Positions 50,032-60,534 of a DNA stretch of 64,000 bases are shown here, piece by piece (position 1 is the first letter of the stretch; the number at the start of each line of letters is the position of its first letter). The DNA comes from Zoogloeaceae bacterium (lineage in GTDB: Bacteria > Pseudomonadota > Gammaproteobacteria > Burkholderiales > Rhodocyclaceae), in contig JACKMA010000002.1 of assembly GCA_024235635.1 (NCBI GenBank), positions 186,001-250,000 on the forward strand, in the 5' to 3' direction. The notes under the pieces are model-generated. The model saw only the letters and a list, made by a program, of their open reading frames with translations. It did not search any database and was not told where the DNA came from. The position numbers and the translations under genes were made by a program.

Positions 50032-50329
50032 CTGGGAGCCTTGGTGTGGGGCGTGCCGGGGGGCACGGGCGGCGGTGCGGGAACACCGGCCCGTGGGTCG
50101 CGGCCCGCCGACTGCGATTTTCCGCCGCGCAACATGCGTGCGGCATCAAGACGATATCGTCCATTGTCGTCGGCGCTTGAGCCTCGTGCGACGCATATTG
50201 CAACGCACAAGCCGAATTCTTGCACATCTGCGCGGGCCTGGGCCAATCCGTGGCACCCAGGCGACAACCTGCGGACAATACCGGTTGCGCATCGCCGCCG
50301 TTTGTGCTGGCCGGGCGTCACGTTTCCGC

Positions 50330-53300
50330 TCATCCGAGCGTGAAATAGAAGCGCGCACCTTCGCCGGGCGCGGATTCCGCCCACACCCTCCCGCCATGGC
50401 GCTGGATGATGCGCTGAACCGTGGCCAGACCGATGCCCGAGCCTTCGTACTGGCTGTGGCGGTGCAGGCGCTGAAACGGCTGGAACAGCTTGCCGGCATG
50501 GTTCATGTCGAAGCCGGTGCCATTGTCGGCGACGCAATAGGCAAGCTGGTCGTCACGGCGCTCGGCCAAAAAACGCAGCTTGGCGACCTCGCGCTCGGCG
50601 CTGAACTTCCAGGCATTGCGCAGCAGGTTCTCCATCACTACCCGGATCAGCACGCGGTCGGCCTGGACCACGAGACCGGCGGTCACTTCCAGGTCGGTGC
50701 GCCGCTCGGGGGCCTCGGCACGAAGCTCGTCGACGATCTGGATCGCCATCTCGGACAGGTCCACCGATTCCTTGCGCAAGGTCTGGCGGGTCAGGCGCGC
50801 GAGTTCGAGCAGGTCGTCGATCAGGTTGGCCATGCGGTGGCTGGCCGCGCGGATGCGCTGCAGGTATTGCATCGCGAGGGTGTCGAGGCGCTCCCGGTAG
50901 TCCTCCTCGAGGACATGGGCGAAACCGTCGATGGCACGCAACGGGGCGCGCAGATCGTGGGAGACCGAGTACGAGAAGGCCTCCAGTTCGCGGTTCGATG
51001 CCTCGAGTTCGGCAGTGCGCAGCTGCACCCTGTTCTCGAGCTCGTGGTTGATGTTCTTCAGCGTCAGTTCGGCGATCTTCCGGGTCGAGATGTCGTCGAG
51101 GGAGCCGTTGATGCCGACCACGCTGCCGTCGGGCGACGGCACCGGACGGGTCGTCGCCTCGATCCAGCGGATCTCGCCGCCGGCGGTGCGCAGCCGCAGT
51201 TCGGCCTCGAAATGGCTGCCCGGCGTGCTCAGCATGTGGGCGACGCGACGCTGGAACTTGGTGCGATCGTCCGGGTGCAGGAATTCCTCTAGCGGCGCGC
51301 CGAGGCTCTCGGCGATGCCGAAGCCCGAGATCTTCGGCCAGGCGCTGTTGAGGAAGGTCAGGCGGCCGTCGGTGTCGGTCTGGAAGATCACCTCGTTCAC
51401 CGATTCCACCACGTCGCGGTAGCGCGCCTCGCTCTCGCGCAGGGCGCGCTGGGCGGCGAGCCGCTCGCCGATATTGCGCAGCACGCACAGCACCACCGGT
51501 TCCTCGTCCAGCTCCACCGGCACGGCGGTCGCCTCGACGTCGAGCGCCTCGCCGTCGATGCGGCGAAACTGGAACTGTTCGGCGACCGCTGCGCGCTGGC
51601 TGTTGGCGCTCATCAGGCCGCTGATGCGGTGGTGGGCGTCGATCTGGTGCTCGGGATCGATCAGGTCGAGCATCTGCCGCCCGAGCAGTTCGTGTTCGTC
51701 GACAGCGCCGAACAGCTTGACGCAGGCCGGATTGGCCAGGCGGATGACGCCGTCGCGGTGCACGAAGATGGCGTCGGGCGAGAGGTTCACCAGGCTGCGG
51801 TAGCGCGCCTCGCTGGCATGCAGCGCGCGCAGCGCGGCGATGCGCTCGTCGATGTCCTCGAACACTGCGATGTACTGGCGGGCGTCGCCGCTCTGGTCGC
51901 GCAGCAGGCTCAGGTTCATGCGTACCCAGATCTCGCGCCCGTCCTTGCGGGTGAAGCGCTTCTCGCGAGTGTTGGTGAGCCAGCTGCCGTCGAGGATGCG
52001 CTGCAGGGCCTCGCGGTCCGCCGGCCGGTCGTCGGGGTGGGTGACCAGCAGCGCCGAGCGGCCCACCAGTTCCTCGCGGCCGAAGCCGAGCATCTGGCAC
52101 AGGGTGTCGTTGGCCTCGACCCACTTGCCGTCGAGCCCCAGGCTGCCGATGCCGACCGGCGCCTGCTGGAACGTCGTGCGGTAGCGTGCTTCGCTGTCGG
52201 CCAGGGCCTGCTGCGCCAGGCGTTCGGCGGTGATGTCGCGGATCACGCCGCGATAGCCGGTGAAGCGACCCTCGGCATCCCGCAGCGGGCGGCCCGAGAT
52301 CGCGTACCAGCCGGCGTCGGGCCTGCCTTCGTCGATGCGGAAGACGAAGTCCGAAAAGGCCTTGCCGGCCTGCTGCGCCGTCGCCAGCTCCGGCCAGTGT
52401 CCGCCGCTGCCGCGCTCCTCGGCGATCTGCTGCAGGGTGTGTCCGAGCCAGCGTTCACGGATCCACGGTGCGAGCGAACCGCCGGCGGTGGCGATGTCCG
52501 AGAAGCGCAGGTTGTCGTCCTGCTCCCAGTACCAGTCCGACGACAGCGCGACCAGGTCGCGGAAGCGCTCCTCGCTGGCGCGGCGCTCGCGGGCCGCCTC
52601 GATCCTGCCGGTGAGGTCGCGGCCGACGCCGCGGTAGCCGGTGAAGTGACCGTTGCGCTCGAGCATCGGCCGACCGATGAACTCGAGGTGGCGCAGCCGC
52701 CCGTCGCTGTCGCGGCGCGACGTCACCACGCGAAGTTCCTCGCGACGCGCGATGCAGGTGCGATAGTCGTCCCAGAAGCCTTCCGACAAGTCCTCGAAAT
52801 CGAGCTCCCACGGTCGCATGCCGATGAAGCTGCTGGGATCCATGTTGGCGGTGCTGCGAATGCCATTGCTGACCAGCGTGAATCGGTGCTGGCCGTCCAC
52901 TTCCCATAGCCAGTCCGCCGACAGTTCGATGAAGTCGAGCAGGCGCCGCTGGTTCGATTCGGCGATCTCGGACACCGTCTGGCTGAATGCGACTGCGAAT
53001 TCGTAGCGGTTCTGCAGGCGCTTGAGCACCTCGTAGGCGAGCAGCGCCGCCAGTGCGATCAGCGCGCCGCTGGCAAACGGCAGGTAGCGCTGCCAGCCGA
53101 CCAGGCTCGACCCGCGGAAGTGCGCGGTGACCGCCCAGGGATCGAATCCGCCGGCCAGCGGGACGCCGGCGAGGCCGGGCTCGGGCGCGCGACGACGCCC
53201 CAGTTCCAGCGAAATGCGCGGCGCGCCGGCGCCGGCCTCGTCGAGCAGTCGCGCCATCGAGTAGGTCTGCGACCAGCCGTCGGGCAGGCGCAGCATCAGC

Positions 53301-53659
53301 CGCACGGTCCGGCTCGGAACGTGCTCGCTGAGCTCGACCACCTCGGACTCGCCTTCGAGCAAGGTGTTGTCGAGCGGGGGACCGAGGCGTTCGGTGAGCT
53401 GTTCGCGCAGGCGGTCGGCATCGGCCAGCGGGCCCTGGCTGGCGAGCAGCAGCTCCAGCGCTTCGAGGAAGGCGCTGACGTAGGTGGCGGCGCTTCGTGC
53501 CGCCGTGGCGAGGCGATGCTGGGCGTTTTCCTGTAGCGCGCGATGGACCGTGTAGCTGGCGCCGACCGCCAGCGCGAGCCCGACCGCGAGCACCACGCGC
53601 GCGACGAATTTGCGCTGCACGAGGCGTTGCAGGCGGGTATTGCTCACCACCGGCGGCAC
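50330..53659 (-). CDS. Multi-PAS membrane sensor histidine kinase
   Basis: Predicted up to 1109 residues. Two membrane segments (about 21-44 and 190-212) bracket a periplasmic domain. Then come about five PAS domains with PAC motifs (repeated GRPMLERNGHFTGYRGVGRDLTGR-, GRPLRDAEGRFTGYRGVIRDIT-, EDIDERIAALRALHASEARYRSLV-type segments). The kinase core has the H-box SYSVSHDLRAPLRAIDGFAHVLEED, the N-box NLLRNAWKFSAE, and G-boxes DNGTGFDMNHAG and GSGIGLATVQRIIQRHGG. No receiver domain is attached and no response regulator is nearby, so its partner is elsewhere. The start is uncertain: several GTG codons at 53659-53647. Signal unknown; PAS multiplicity suggests redox, oxygen or ligand sensing. Confidence 0.9.
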   Translation of the reverse strand: MPPVVSNTRLQRLVQRKFVARVVLAVGLALAVGASYTVHRALQENAQHRLATAARSAATYVSAFLEALELLLASQGPLADADRLREQLTERLGPPLDNTLLEGESEVVELSEHVPSRTVRLMLRLPDGWSQTYSMARLLDEAGAGAPRISLELGRRRAPEPGLAGVPLAGGFDPWAVTAHFRGSSLVGWQRYLPFASGALIALAALLAYEVLKRLQNRYEFAVAFSQTVSEIAESNQRRLLDFIELSADWLWEVDGQHRFTLVSNGIRSTANMDPSSFIGMRPWELDFEDLSEGFWDDYRTCIARREELRVVTSRRDSDGRLRHLEFIGRPMLERNGHFTGYRGVGRDLTGRIEAARERRASEERFRDLVALSSDWYWEQDDNLRFSDIATAGGSLAPWIRERWLGHTLQQIAEERGSGGHWPELATAQQAGKAFSDFVFRIDEGRPDAGWYAISGRPLRDAEGRFTGYRGVIRDITAERLAQQALADSEARYRTTFQQAPVGIGSLGLDGKWVEANDTLCQMLGFGREELVGRSALLVTHPDDRPADREALQRILDGSWLTNTREKRFTRKDGREIWVRMNLSLLRDQSGDARQYIAVFEDIDERIAALRALHASEARYRSLVNLSPDAIFVHRDGVIRLANPACVKLFGAVDEHELLGRQMLDLIDPEHQIDAHHRISGLMSANSQRAAVAEQFQFRRIDGEALDVEATAVPVELDEEPVVLCVLRNIGERLAAQRALRESEARYRDVVESVNEVIFQTDTDGRLTFLNSAWPKISGFGIAESLGAPLEEFLHPDDRTKFQRRVAHMLSTPGSHFEAELRLRTAGGEIRWIEATTRPVPSPDGSVVGINGSLDDISTRKIAELTLKNINHELENRVQLRTAELEASNRELEAFSYSVSHDLRAPLRAIDGFAHVLEEDYRERLDTLAMQYLQRIRAASHRMANLIDDLLELARLTRQTLRKESVDLSEMAIQIVDELRAEAPERRTDLEVTAGLVVQADRVLIRVVMENLLRNAWKFSAEREVAKLRFLAERRDDQLAYCVADNGTGFDMNHAGKLFQPFQRLHRHSQYEGSGIGLATVQRIIQRHGGRVWAESAPGEGARFYFTLG

Positions 53660-53881
53660 GCTCCCGTGCGCCAGGGCTCGTCCCGGATCGATTTCCGGGC
53701 GTCGAAGTCGCTGCTGCCAAGTACCGGATGCACGCCGATTGGCCCGTTACGCGGATGCCCGATGATACGGCCTGAGGGCGGTCGGCGCATCATCGCTCCG
53801 AGCCGGCAGAGTGCAAGTGGCGGACGGGGGAGATAGAATTCGTGCTCGCCAGGATACGCCCGTGCGGGGGCGTGCAGGAAC

Positions 53882-55342
53882 ATGCTCGAACTGAAGGATT
53901 CCAGCCTGCTTCGGCAGCAGTGCCTGATCGGCAACCGGTGGCTCGACGCCGCCGACGGTGAATGCATCGATGTGGACGACCCGGCCAGCGGGCGGCTGCT
54001 CGGCCGCGTGCCGAAGCTCGGTGCCGCCGAGGTCGGCGACGCGATCGCCGCGGCCGACCGCGCGTGGAAGCCGTGGCGCCGGCTGCTGGCGCGCGAACGT
54101 GCCCAGGTGATGCTGCGCTGGCATCGGCTGATGCTCGAGCACGCGGAAGACCTGGCCCGCCTGATGACCGCCGAACAGGGCAAGCCGCTGGCCGAAGCGC
54201 GCGGCGAAGTGGCCTACGCGGCGTCCTTCGTCGAATGGTTCGCGGAGGAGGGCAAGCGCGTCTATGGCGACACCATCCCGACCAATGGCCACGACCGGCG
54301 CCTGATGGTGATCCGCCAGCCGATCGGCGTCTGTGCTGCCATCACGCCGTGGAATTTTCCGGCGGCGATGATCACGCGCAAGGTCGGGCCGGCGCTGGCG
54401 GCCGGCTGCACGGTCGTGGTCAAGCCCGCCGAACAGACGCCATTCACCGCGCTCGCGCTGGCTGAACTGGCGGTCCGCGCCGGATTCCCGGCCGGCGTGA
54501 TCAACGTCGTCACCGGCGACCCGGTCGTCGTCGGACGTGAGCTGACGGCCAGCGAAACCGTACGCAAGCTCTCATTTACCGGCTCCACCGAAGTCGGCCG
54601 TCTGCTGATGGCGCAGTGCGCGCCGACGGTCAAGAAGTTGTCGCTGGAATTGGGCGGAAATGCGCCGTTCATCGTTTTCGACGACGCCGACGTCGATGCC
54701 GCGGTCGAAGGCGCGGTCGCGTCGAAGTTCAGGAACAACGGCCAGACCTGTGTCTGCGCCAACCGGATCCTGGTGCAGGCGGGCATCTACGAGCGCTTTG
54801 CCGCCGCGCTGGCACGAGCGGTCGAGGGCCTGGCGGTCGGTGACGGACGCGAGCCCGCCACCCAGCTCGGTCCGTTGATCGATGTCGACGCCGTGGCCAA
54901 GGTCCAGGCCCACATCGATGACGCGCGCGCGCTCGGCGCGCGACTGCTCGCCGGCGGTCGTCCGCACGCCCGCGGCGGCCGCTTCTTCGAACCGACCGTA
55001 CTGGTCGACGTCACCGCCGGCATGCGGGTCGCGCGCGAAGAGACGTTCGGACCGGTGGCCCCGCTGTTCCGCTTCGAGACCGAGGACGAAGCGATCGACA
55101 TGGCCAACGCGACCGAGTACGGGCTCGCCGCCTATTTCTTCTCGCGCGACGTCGGCCGCATCTTCCGCGTCGGCGAAGAACTGGAGTTCGGCATGATCGG
55201 CATCAACACCGGTGTCATGTCGAACGAACTGGCGCCGTTCGGCGGGGTCAAGCAGTCCGGCATCGGACGCGAGGGTTCGCGCTACGGCATCGACGAATAC
55301 CTTGAAATGAAATACCTGTGCCTGGGCGGGATCGACCGTTGA
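53882..55342 (+). CDS. gabD: NAD(P)-dependent succinate-semialdehyde dehydrogenase
   Basis: Predicted 486 residues of the aldehyde dehydrogenase superfamily, GabD branch (N-terminus LLRQQCLIGNRWLDAADG, typical). Key motifs are PWNFPAAMITRKVGPALAAGCTVVVKPAEQTP, FTGSTEVGRLLM, LELGGNAPFIVFDDADVD (general-base Glu) and NNGQTCVCANR (catalytic Cys). The end, FGGVKQSGIGREGSRYGIDEYLEMKYLCLG, fits GabD. It oxidises succinate semialdehyde to succinate, feeding the TCA cycle. Divergent from the kinase gene across 222 bases. Its stop overlaps the next ATG (TGATG). Confidence 0.9.
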   Translation: MLELKDSSLLRQQCLIGNRWLDAADGECIDVDDPASGRLLGRVPKLGAAEVGDAIAAADRAWKPWRRLLARERAQVMLRWHRLMLEHAEDLARLMTAEQGKPLAEARGEVAYAASFVEWFAEEGKRVYGDTIPTNGHDRRLMVIRQPIGVCAAITPWNFPAAMITRKVGPALAAGCTVVVKPAEQTPFTALALAELAVRAGFPAGVINVVTGDPVVVGRELTASETVRKLSFTGSTEVGRLLMAQCAPTVKKLSLELGGNAPFIVFDDADVDAAVEGAVASKFRNNGQTCVCANRILVQAGIYERFAAALARAVEGLAVGDGREPATQLGPLIDVDAVAKVQAHIDDARALGARLLAGGRPHARGGRFFEPTVLVDVTAGMRVAREETFGPVAPLFRFETEDEAIDMANATEYGLAAYFFSRDVGRIFRVGEELEFGMIGINTGVMSNELAPFGGVKQSGIGREGSRYGIDEYLEMKYLCLGGIDR

Positions 55343-55914
55343 TGGCCGGCGCCAGCCACCCGCCACTGGCCGCCCCGTCGCCGTGGGTGGCGCGCTTCGC
55401 CCCGCTGGTTGCAACCGCTGGTACCGTGCTCGACTACGCCTGCGGCAGCGGCCGCCATGCCCGCTGGTTCGCGGGCCGTGGGCATCCGGTCGTCGCCGTG
55501 GACCGCGACGCCGCGGCGCTGGCCGCACTGCAGGCGGTGGCCGGTGTGCGTGCTGTGCAGGCCGATCTCGAGGACGGCCCTTGGCCGTTCGAGCAAGGTC
55601 GCTACGCTGCCGTGGTGATGACCAACTACCTGTTCCGTCCCCGCTTCGAGCAGATGTGCGATCTCGTCGCGGACGGAGGCGTGCTGATTGCCGAGACCTT
55701 CATGGTCGGCAACGAGCGTCTCGGCAAGCCGAGCAATCCGGCCTTTCTGCTGAAGCCCGGCGAGTTGCTCGAACGGACCGCTGGAGATTTTTTGGTGGTC
55801 GCTTTCGAGCAGGGCGAGATCACATTGCCAAAGCCCGCCGTCGTGCAGCGTATCTGCGCGATCCGCGGCCATGCCGCTGCCGGGCTGCCGCCGCTACCCC
55901 GCGACCTGACCTGA
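55342..55914 (+). CDS. Class I SAM-dependent methyltransferase (TehB-like)
   Basis: Predicted 190 residues. The SAM-binding motif I VLDYACGSGRHARWFAGRGHPVVAVDRD and the following VRAVQADLEDGPWPF and YAAVVMTNYLFRP match the small TehB-like methyltransferase group. Substrate unknown; relatives act on oxyanions or small molecules. Translation is coupled to gabD by the TGATG overlap, a common arrangement of unclear meaning. 55915-56116 holds the leader of the next gene, with a small hairpin (TGCTGC/GCAGCA, 56061-56075). Confidence 0.8.
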   Translation: MAGASHPPLAAPSPWVARFAPLVATAGTVLDYACGSGRHARWFAGRGHPVVAVDRDAAALAALQAVAGVRAVQADLEDGPWPFEQGRYAAVVMTNYLFRPRFEQMCDLVADGGVLIAETFMVGNERLGKPSNPAFLLKPGELLERTAGDFLVVAFEQGEITLPKPAVVQRICAIRGHAAAGLPPLPRDLT

Positions 55915-56116
55915 CCCGGCACACCCGGTCCGCAGCCTGTGACGGCAATCGGGGTTCCCGCGCCGGATCTGTCGGCGCATCGCGTTCGGACGGCCCGGCC
56001 GCGCCGCGATCCCCAGCATTGATCGCCGTCATGCTTTCGGTTTATCTCGCTTGCATGAAATGCTGCGCCGCAGCAAGATGTGTTTCAATTCATTGCACAT
56101 CAAGAAGGAGACTCCG

Positions 56117-56857
56117 ATGCCCAAAGCCACTGCCCTGATGATCTCGCTTTCGCTGGCGATCAGCGCTTCAGCCCGCGCGGATGAAGGGGCCCATTGGGCC
56201 TACGACGGCCACGGCGGGCCGGAGCACTGGGCCGAGTTGTCGAAGGATTTCTCGATGTGCGGCCTCGGGCGCAATCAGTCGCCCGTGAATCTGGCCGGGG
56301 CGGTGCCGTCCTCGCTCGCCGCGATCCGTTTCGACTATCCACTGGAAACCAGCGAGATCGTCAACAACGGTCACACCGTCCAGATCAATATTGCGCCCGG
56401 CAGCGCGATCGACGCCGACGGCCACCATTACCTATTGAAGCAGGTGCATTTCCACACCCCGAGCGAGAACCAGATCGACGGCAAGAGCTTTGCCGCGGAG
56501 GCCCATTTCGTGCACGCCGACGCGGATGGCAACCTGGCGGTGGTCGCGGTCCTTTTCGACGACGGCGCCGCCAGCCCGGGCCTCGCCGCGCTCGACCCGG
56601 CCATGCCCGACCGCACCGGCCAGCACCGGCCGGTACAGGCCAGGAATGCGATCGCCGCGTTGCTGCCGCCGTCGCGCGACTATTTCGAATACAGCGGCTC
56701 GCTGACCACGCCGCCCTGTTCGGAAGGCGTGCGCTGGCTGGTGATGAAACAGCCGATGACGATTTCGCCGGTGCAGCGCGAGGCCCTCGCGCGGATCATG
56801 CACGGGCCGAACAATCGGCCGGTGCAACCGTTGAATGCGCGACTGGTGCTGGACTGA
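56117..56857 (+). CDS. Periplasmic alpha-class carbonic anhydrase
   Basis: Predicted 246 residues with signal peptide (MPKATALMISLSLAISASARA). It has the alpha-CA signatures: HWAYDGHGGPEHWAELSKDFSMCGLGRNQSPVNL, zinc histidines in LLKQVHFHTPSEN and AEAHFVHADADGN, and SLTTPPCSEGVRWLVMKQPMTISPVQ near the end. The two cysteines (SMCGLG and PPCSEG) are placed to form the usual disulfide. It hydrates CO2 in the periplasm. ATG at 56117 follows AAGAAGGAGA. Convergent with mnmH, 14 bases apart. Confidence 0.94.
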   Translation: MPKATALMISLSLAISASARADEGAHWAYDGHGGPEHWAELSKDFSMCGLGRNQSPVNLAGAVPSSLAAIRFDYPLETSEIVNNGHTVQINIAPGSAIDADGHHYLLKQVHFHTPSENQIDGKSFAAEAHFVHADADGNLAVVAVLFDDGAASPGLAALDPAMPDRTGQHRPVQARNAIAALLPPSRDYFEYSGSLTTPPCSEGVRWLVMKQPMTISPVQREALARIMHGPNNRPVQPLNARLVLD

Positions 56858-56871
56858 GGCGCGCGATCGAT

Positions 56872-57945
56872 TCAGGTGCTCGGCGCGCTCGCGGCGACGC
56901 CCGTCTCGGCGAGGATGCGACCGGCCAGCAGCGACAGCCCGGCCGGTCGCAGGTCGTCGCAGGGGTAGCGGTGGGCGTCGGTGAAGCGCCGGTAGTTGCG
57001 GTTCTGGCTGCGATGGTAGAGCGGGTCGTAGTGCAGGTCGATCAACTCGGCGAACAGGATCGACAGATCGCGACGCATGGCCAGTTCGTGCCAGCGCGCG
57101 AGGGTCTCGTTGCTCTGTAGGCTCTTCAGGCAGGACAGGCGGAAGGCGAGATCGTCCGGATCGTCGCCGAGGTAGGCGTAGTCGCGCAGGAGGAATTCGA
57201 GCCGTGCCGCGCGCGTGGCGTCGATCGCGATGCAGTCGCTGCCGCGCATCGCCTCGATCAGTGCGTCCGGTACATGGACGCGGCCGATCTTCTTGCTTTC
57301 CGCCTCGACGAAGACCGGGCGATCGGGGTCGAGCGCGACGAGCTGCGACCAGATGCCCGACTCGAAACGCTTCTGCGAAGGCTGTGGCCGGCCGGGCAGC
57401 GCGCCGAGGACGGAGCCCTTGTGGCAGGCCAGACCCTCGAGATCGAGGATCTGGGCGCCTTCGGTGGCGAGCGCTTCGAGCAGCCGGGTCTTGCCGCTGC
57501 CGGTGGCACCGCACACCACGCGCCACGAGATCCGCTGCGCGAGGGTATCGATCTGCTGCACCGCGTGGCGGCGCCAGGCCTTGTAGCCACCGTCCAGCTG
57601 GCAGGCGTCCCAGCCGATCATCCGCATCCAGGTGACCATCGAACCGCTGCGCTGGCCGCCTCGCCAGCAGTAGATCAGCGGACGCCAGCTGCGCGGGCGA
57701 TCGAGAAAGCGGGCCTCGAGGTGCTTCGCGATGTTCCGCGCCACCAGGGCGCCGCCGACGCGCCTGGCGTCGAATGGCGACACCTGCTTGTACAGCGTGC
57801 CGACGCGTGCCCGCTCGTCGTCGTCGAGCACCGGGCAGTTGATCGCGCCGGGGATCGCGTCCTCGGCGAATTCGGACGGCGAGCGCACGTCGATGATCTC
57901 GTCAAACCGGTCCACCTGTGCTACGGTCGCGACGCCTTTGCTCAT
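56872..57945 (-). CDS. mnmH: tRNA 2-selenouridine synthase (MnmH/SelU)
   Basis: Predicted 357 residues. The rhodanese domain carries the catalytic cysteine in LIYCWRGGQRSGSM and the SPFDARRVGGALVARNI block. The P-loop domain has CGATGSGKTRLL. MnmH replaces the 2-thio group of the wobble 2-thiouridine in some tRNAs with selenium, via a geranylated intermediate, using selenophosphate. It is divergent from selD, which makes selenophosphate, with 58 bases between starts. ATG at 57945 has AGGAAAGG upstream. Confidence 0.95.
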   Translation of the reverse strand: MSKGVATVAQVDRFDEIIDVRSPSEFAEDAIPGAINCPVLDDDERARVGTLYKQVSPFDARRVGGALVARNIAKHLEARFLDRPRSWRPLIYCWRGGQRSGSMVTWMRMIGWDACQLDGGYKAWRRHAVQQIDTLAQRISWRVVCGATGSGKTRLLEALATEGAQILDLEGLACHKGSVLGALPGRPQPSQKRFESGIWSQLVALDPDRPVFVEAESKKIGRVHVPDALIEAMRGSDCIAIDATRAARLEFLLRDYAYLGDDPDDLAFRLSCLKSLQSNETLARWHELAMRRDLSILFAELIDLHYDPLYHRSQNRNYRRFTDAHRYPCDDLRPAGLSLLAGRILAETGVAASAPST

Positions 57946-58003
57946 GCCTTTCCTGCCCGTCCGGGCGAGTGTTTCAGGACCGCCGGCGACGGCGGCATCT
58001 TCG

Positions 58004-59044
58004 ATGGAATCGATCAAACTCACGCAATTTTCCCACGGCGGCGGATGTGGCTGCAAAATCGCGCCGTCGGTGCTGGCCGAACTGCTCGCCCGCGCGCCGG
58101 CCGGCATCGTGCCGCCGCAGCTGCTGGTCGGCGCCGAAAAGGCCGACGACGCGGCGGTCTACCAGCTGAACGATCAGCAGGCGATCGTCGCTACCACCGA
58201 CTTCTTCACGCCGATCGTCGACGATCCGTTCGATTTCGGCCGGATCGCCGCGACCAACGCCATCTCCGATGTCTACGCCATGGGCGCGACCCCGATCATG
58301 GCGCTGGCCGTCGTCGGCATGCCACTCGACAAGCTGCCGGGCGAAGTCATCGGCCGGATTCTCGAAGGCGGCGCCTCGGTGTGCCGCGAGGCCGGCATCC
58401 CGATCGCCGGTGGACATTCGATCGACGTGCTCGAGCCGATCTACGGACTGGTGGCGCTCGGTGTCGTCGATCCCGCACGGGTCCGGCGCAACGATGCCGC
58501 GCTGGCCGGCGACCGGCTGGTGCTGGGCAAGCCGCTGGGCGTCGGCGTGCTCAGCGCGGCGCTCAAGAAGGGCCTGCTCGATGACGGCGGCTATCGCGAC
58601 ATGTTGCGCCACACCACGCGACTGAATACGCCGGGGCCACGGCTGGCACAGATTGGCGGCGTTCACGCGATGACCGACGTCACCGGCTTCGGCCTGGCCG
58701 GGCATCTGCTCGAAGTCTGCCGCGGGTCCGGCCTGTCGGCTGAACTCGACTCGGGCGCGCTGCCGCTGATCCCGGCGGCCGAACGGTTTGCCCGCGACGG
58801 CATCGCGACCGGCGCGTCGGCCCGAAACTGGGCGGGCTATGGCGCGGAGGTCGAGATCGCGGGGAGCCTGCCGGCCCATCTGCGCACGCTGCTGACCGAT
58901 CCGCAGACCAGTGGCGGCCTGCTGGTCAGCTGTGCAGCGGAGGCCGTCGCCGAGGTATGCGAAGTGTTCCACGACGAAGGCTTCGACGACGTTGCCGAGA
59001 TCGGTCGACTGGTCGAGGGCGCGCCGTCGATCGTGGTGCGCTGA
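58004..59044 (+). CDS. selD: Selenide, water dikinase (selenophosphate synthase SelD)
   Basis: Predicted 346 residues. The active-site loop TQFSHGGGCGCKIAPSVL uses Cys at the position where some SelD proteins have selenocysteine, plus the essential Lys. Further blocks are AVYQLNDQQAIVATTDFFTPIVDDPFDFGRIAATNAISDVYAMGATPIMAL and GIPIAGGHSIDVLEPIYGL. The end LTDPQTSGGLLVSC is typical. It converts selenide and ATP to selenophosphate for MnmH, encoded divergently. selA and selB are not in this window, so use for selenoproteins cannot be judged. Confidence 0.95.
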   Translation: MESIKLTQFSHGGGCGCKIAPSVLAELLARAPAGIVPPQLLVGAEKADDAAVYQLNDQQAIVATTDFFTPIVDDPFDFGRIAATNAISDVYAMGATPIMALAVVGMPLDKLPGEVIGRILEGGASVCREAGIPIAGGHSIDVLEPIYGLVALGVVDPARVRRNDAALAGDRLVLGKPLGVGVLSAALKKGLLDDGGYRDMLRHTTRLNTPGPRLAQIGGVHAMTDVTGFGLAGHLLEVCRGSGLSAELDSGALPLIPAAERFARDGIATGASARNWAGYGAEVEIAGSLPAHLRTLLTDPQTSGGLLVSCAAEAVAEVCEVFHDEGFDDVAEIGRLVEGAPSIVVR

Positions 59045-59057
59045 ATCGCGCGATGCC

Positions 59058-59655
59058 TCAACTCCTGTGGTCGAGCAGCGGACGAAGGGCCTGCCAGACG
59101 TGGTCGAGGATAGCCGGCTGCGCCGCTGCGGTCGGGTGGAGCCCATCGTCGAGGAAGGCCGCGGGATCGAGCGCGATCGGCTCGAGCAGGAAGGGCAGCA
59201 GCGGGACCTCGCGGTCGTCGGCCACCTGATTGAAGCTGTTCTGGAACTTGGCGGCGTAGGCCGGGCCATAGTTCGGTGGCAGCCGCATGCCGACCAGCAG
59301 CACGCGGGTGCCGGCAGCGTGGGCGGTGTCGATCATCTGCAGCAGGTTGCGCCGCATCAGCGGTGGCGGCAGGCCCCGCAGGCCGTCGTTGGCGCCGAGG
59401 GCGAGGATCAGGATGTCGGGCCGGTGGCGCTCTAGGGCCTGGGGCAGGCGCGAGCGTCCGCCGGCGGTGGTCTCGCCGCTGACGCTGCCATTGACCACAT
59501 GCGCCGCGAAGCCCTCGGCATCGAGGCGGCCCTGCAACAGGCTCGGCCAGGACTGATCCGCCCGCAGACGATAGCCGGCAGATAGACTGTCGCCCCAGAC
59601 CAGAATGTCGGTGGCATGGGCGCCGGCAGCGACCAGCACGAGGAACGACAACACG

Positions 59656-59675
<20 letters not shown>
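59058..59675 (-). CDS. tesA: GDSL-type lysophospholipase/thioesterase TesA
   Basis: Predicted 205 residues with signal peptide (MSLLRSIVLSFLVLVAAGAHA). SGNH motifs: block I VWGDSLSAGYRL (Ser), block II Gly in VVNGSVSGETTAGG, block III GANDGLRG (Asn), block V DDGLHPTAAAQ (Asp, His). TesA is a periplasmic esterase, lysophospholipase and acyl-CoA thioesterase. It is divergent from the ybbA-like ABC gene, the classical tesA-ybbA pairing, and the two coding regions overlap by 20 bases (59656-59675). Confidence 0.93.
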
Positions 59676-60369
<694 letters not shown>

Positions 60370-60534
60370 CCGGTCCAAATCCGACGTTGAGCGCGATCAA
60401 GCTTCCTGGCCGCCGATGTATCGCAAATTTTCGCGCCGTGCTGGAATGAGACTGTATGCTGCTCGGGGCCGCCACCCGCTCCGGCCCGCGTGGTGGCTGT
60501 TTCCGCCCGATCGTGTTCGTACGAGGTTCTCCCC

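Noticed and set aside
58004..58100. Selenocysteine codon in the SelD active site
   Set aside because: The active-site position in GGGCGCK is read as Cys (TGC-type codons); no in-frame TGA is present.
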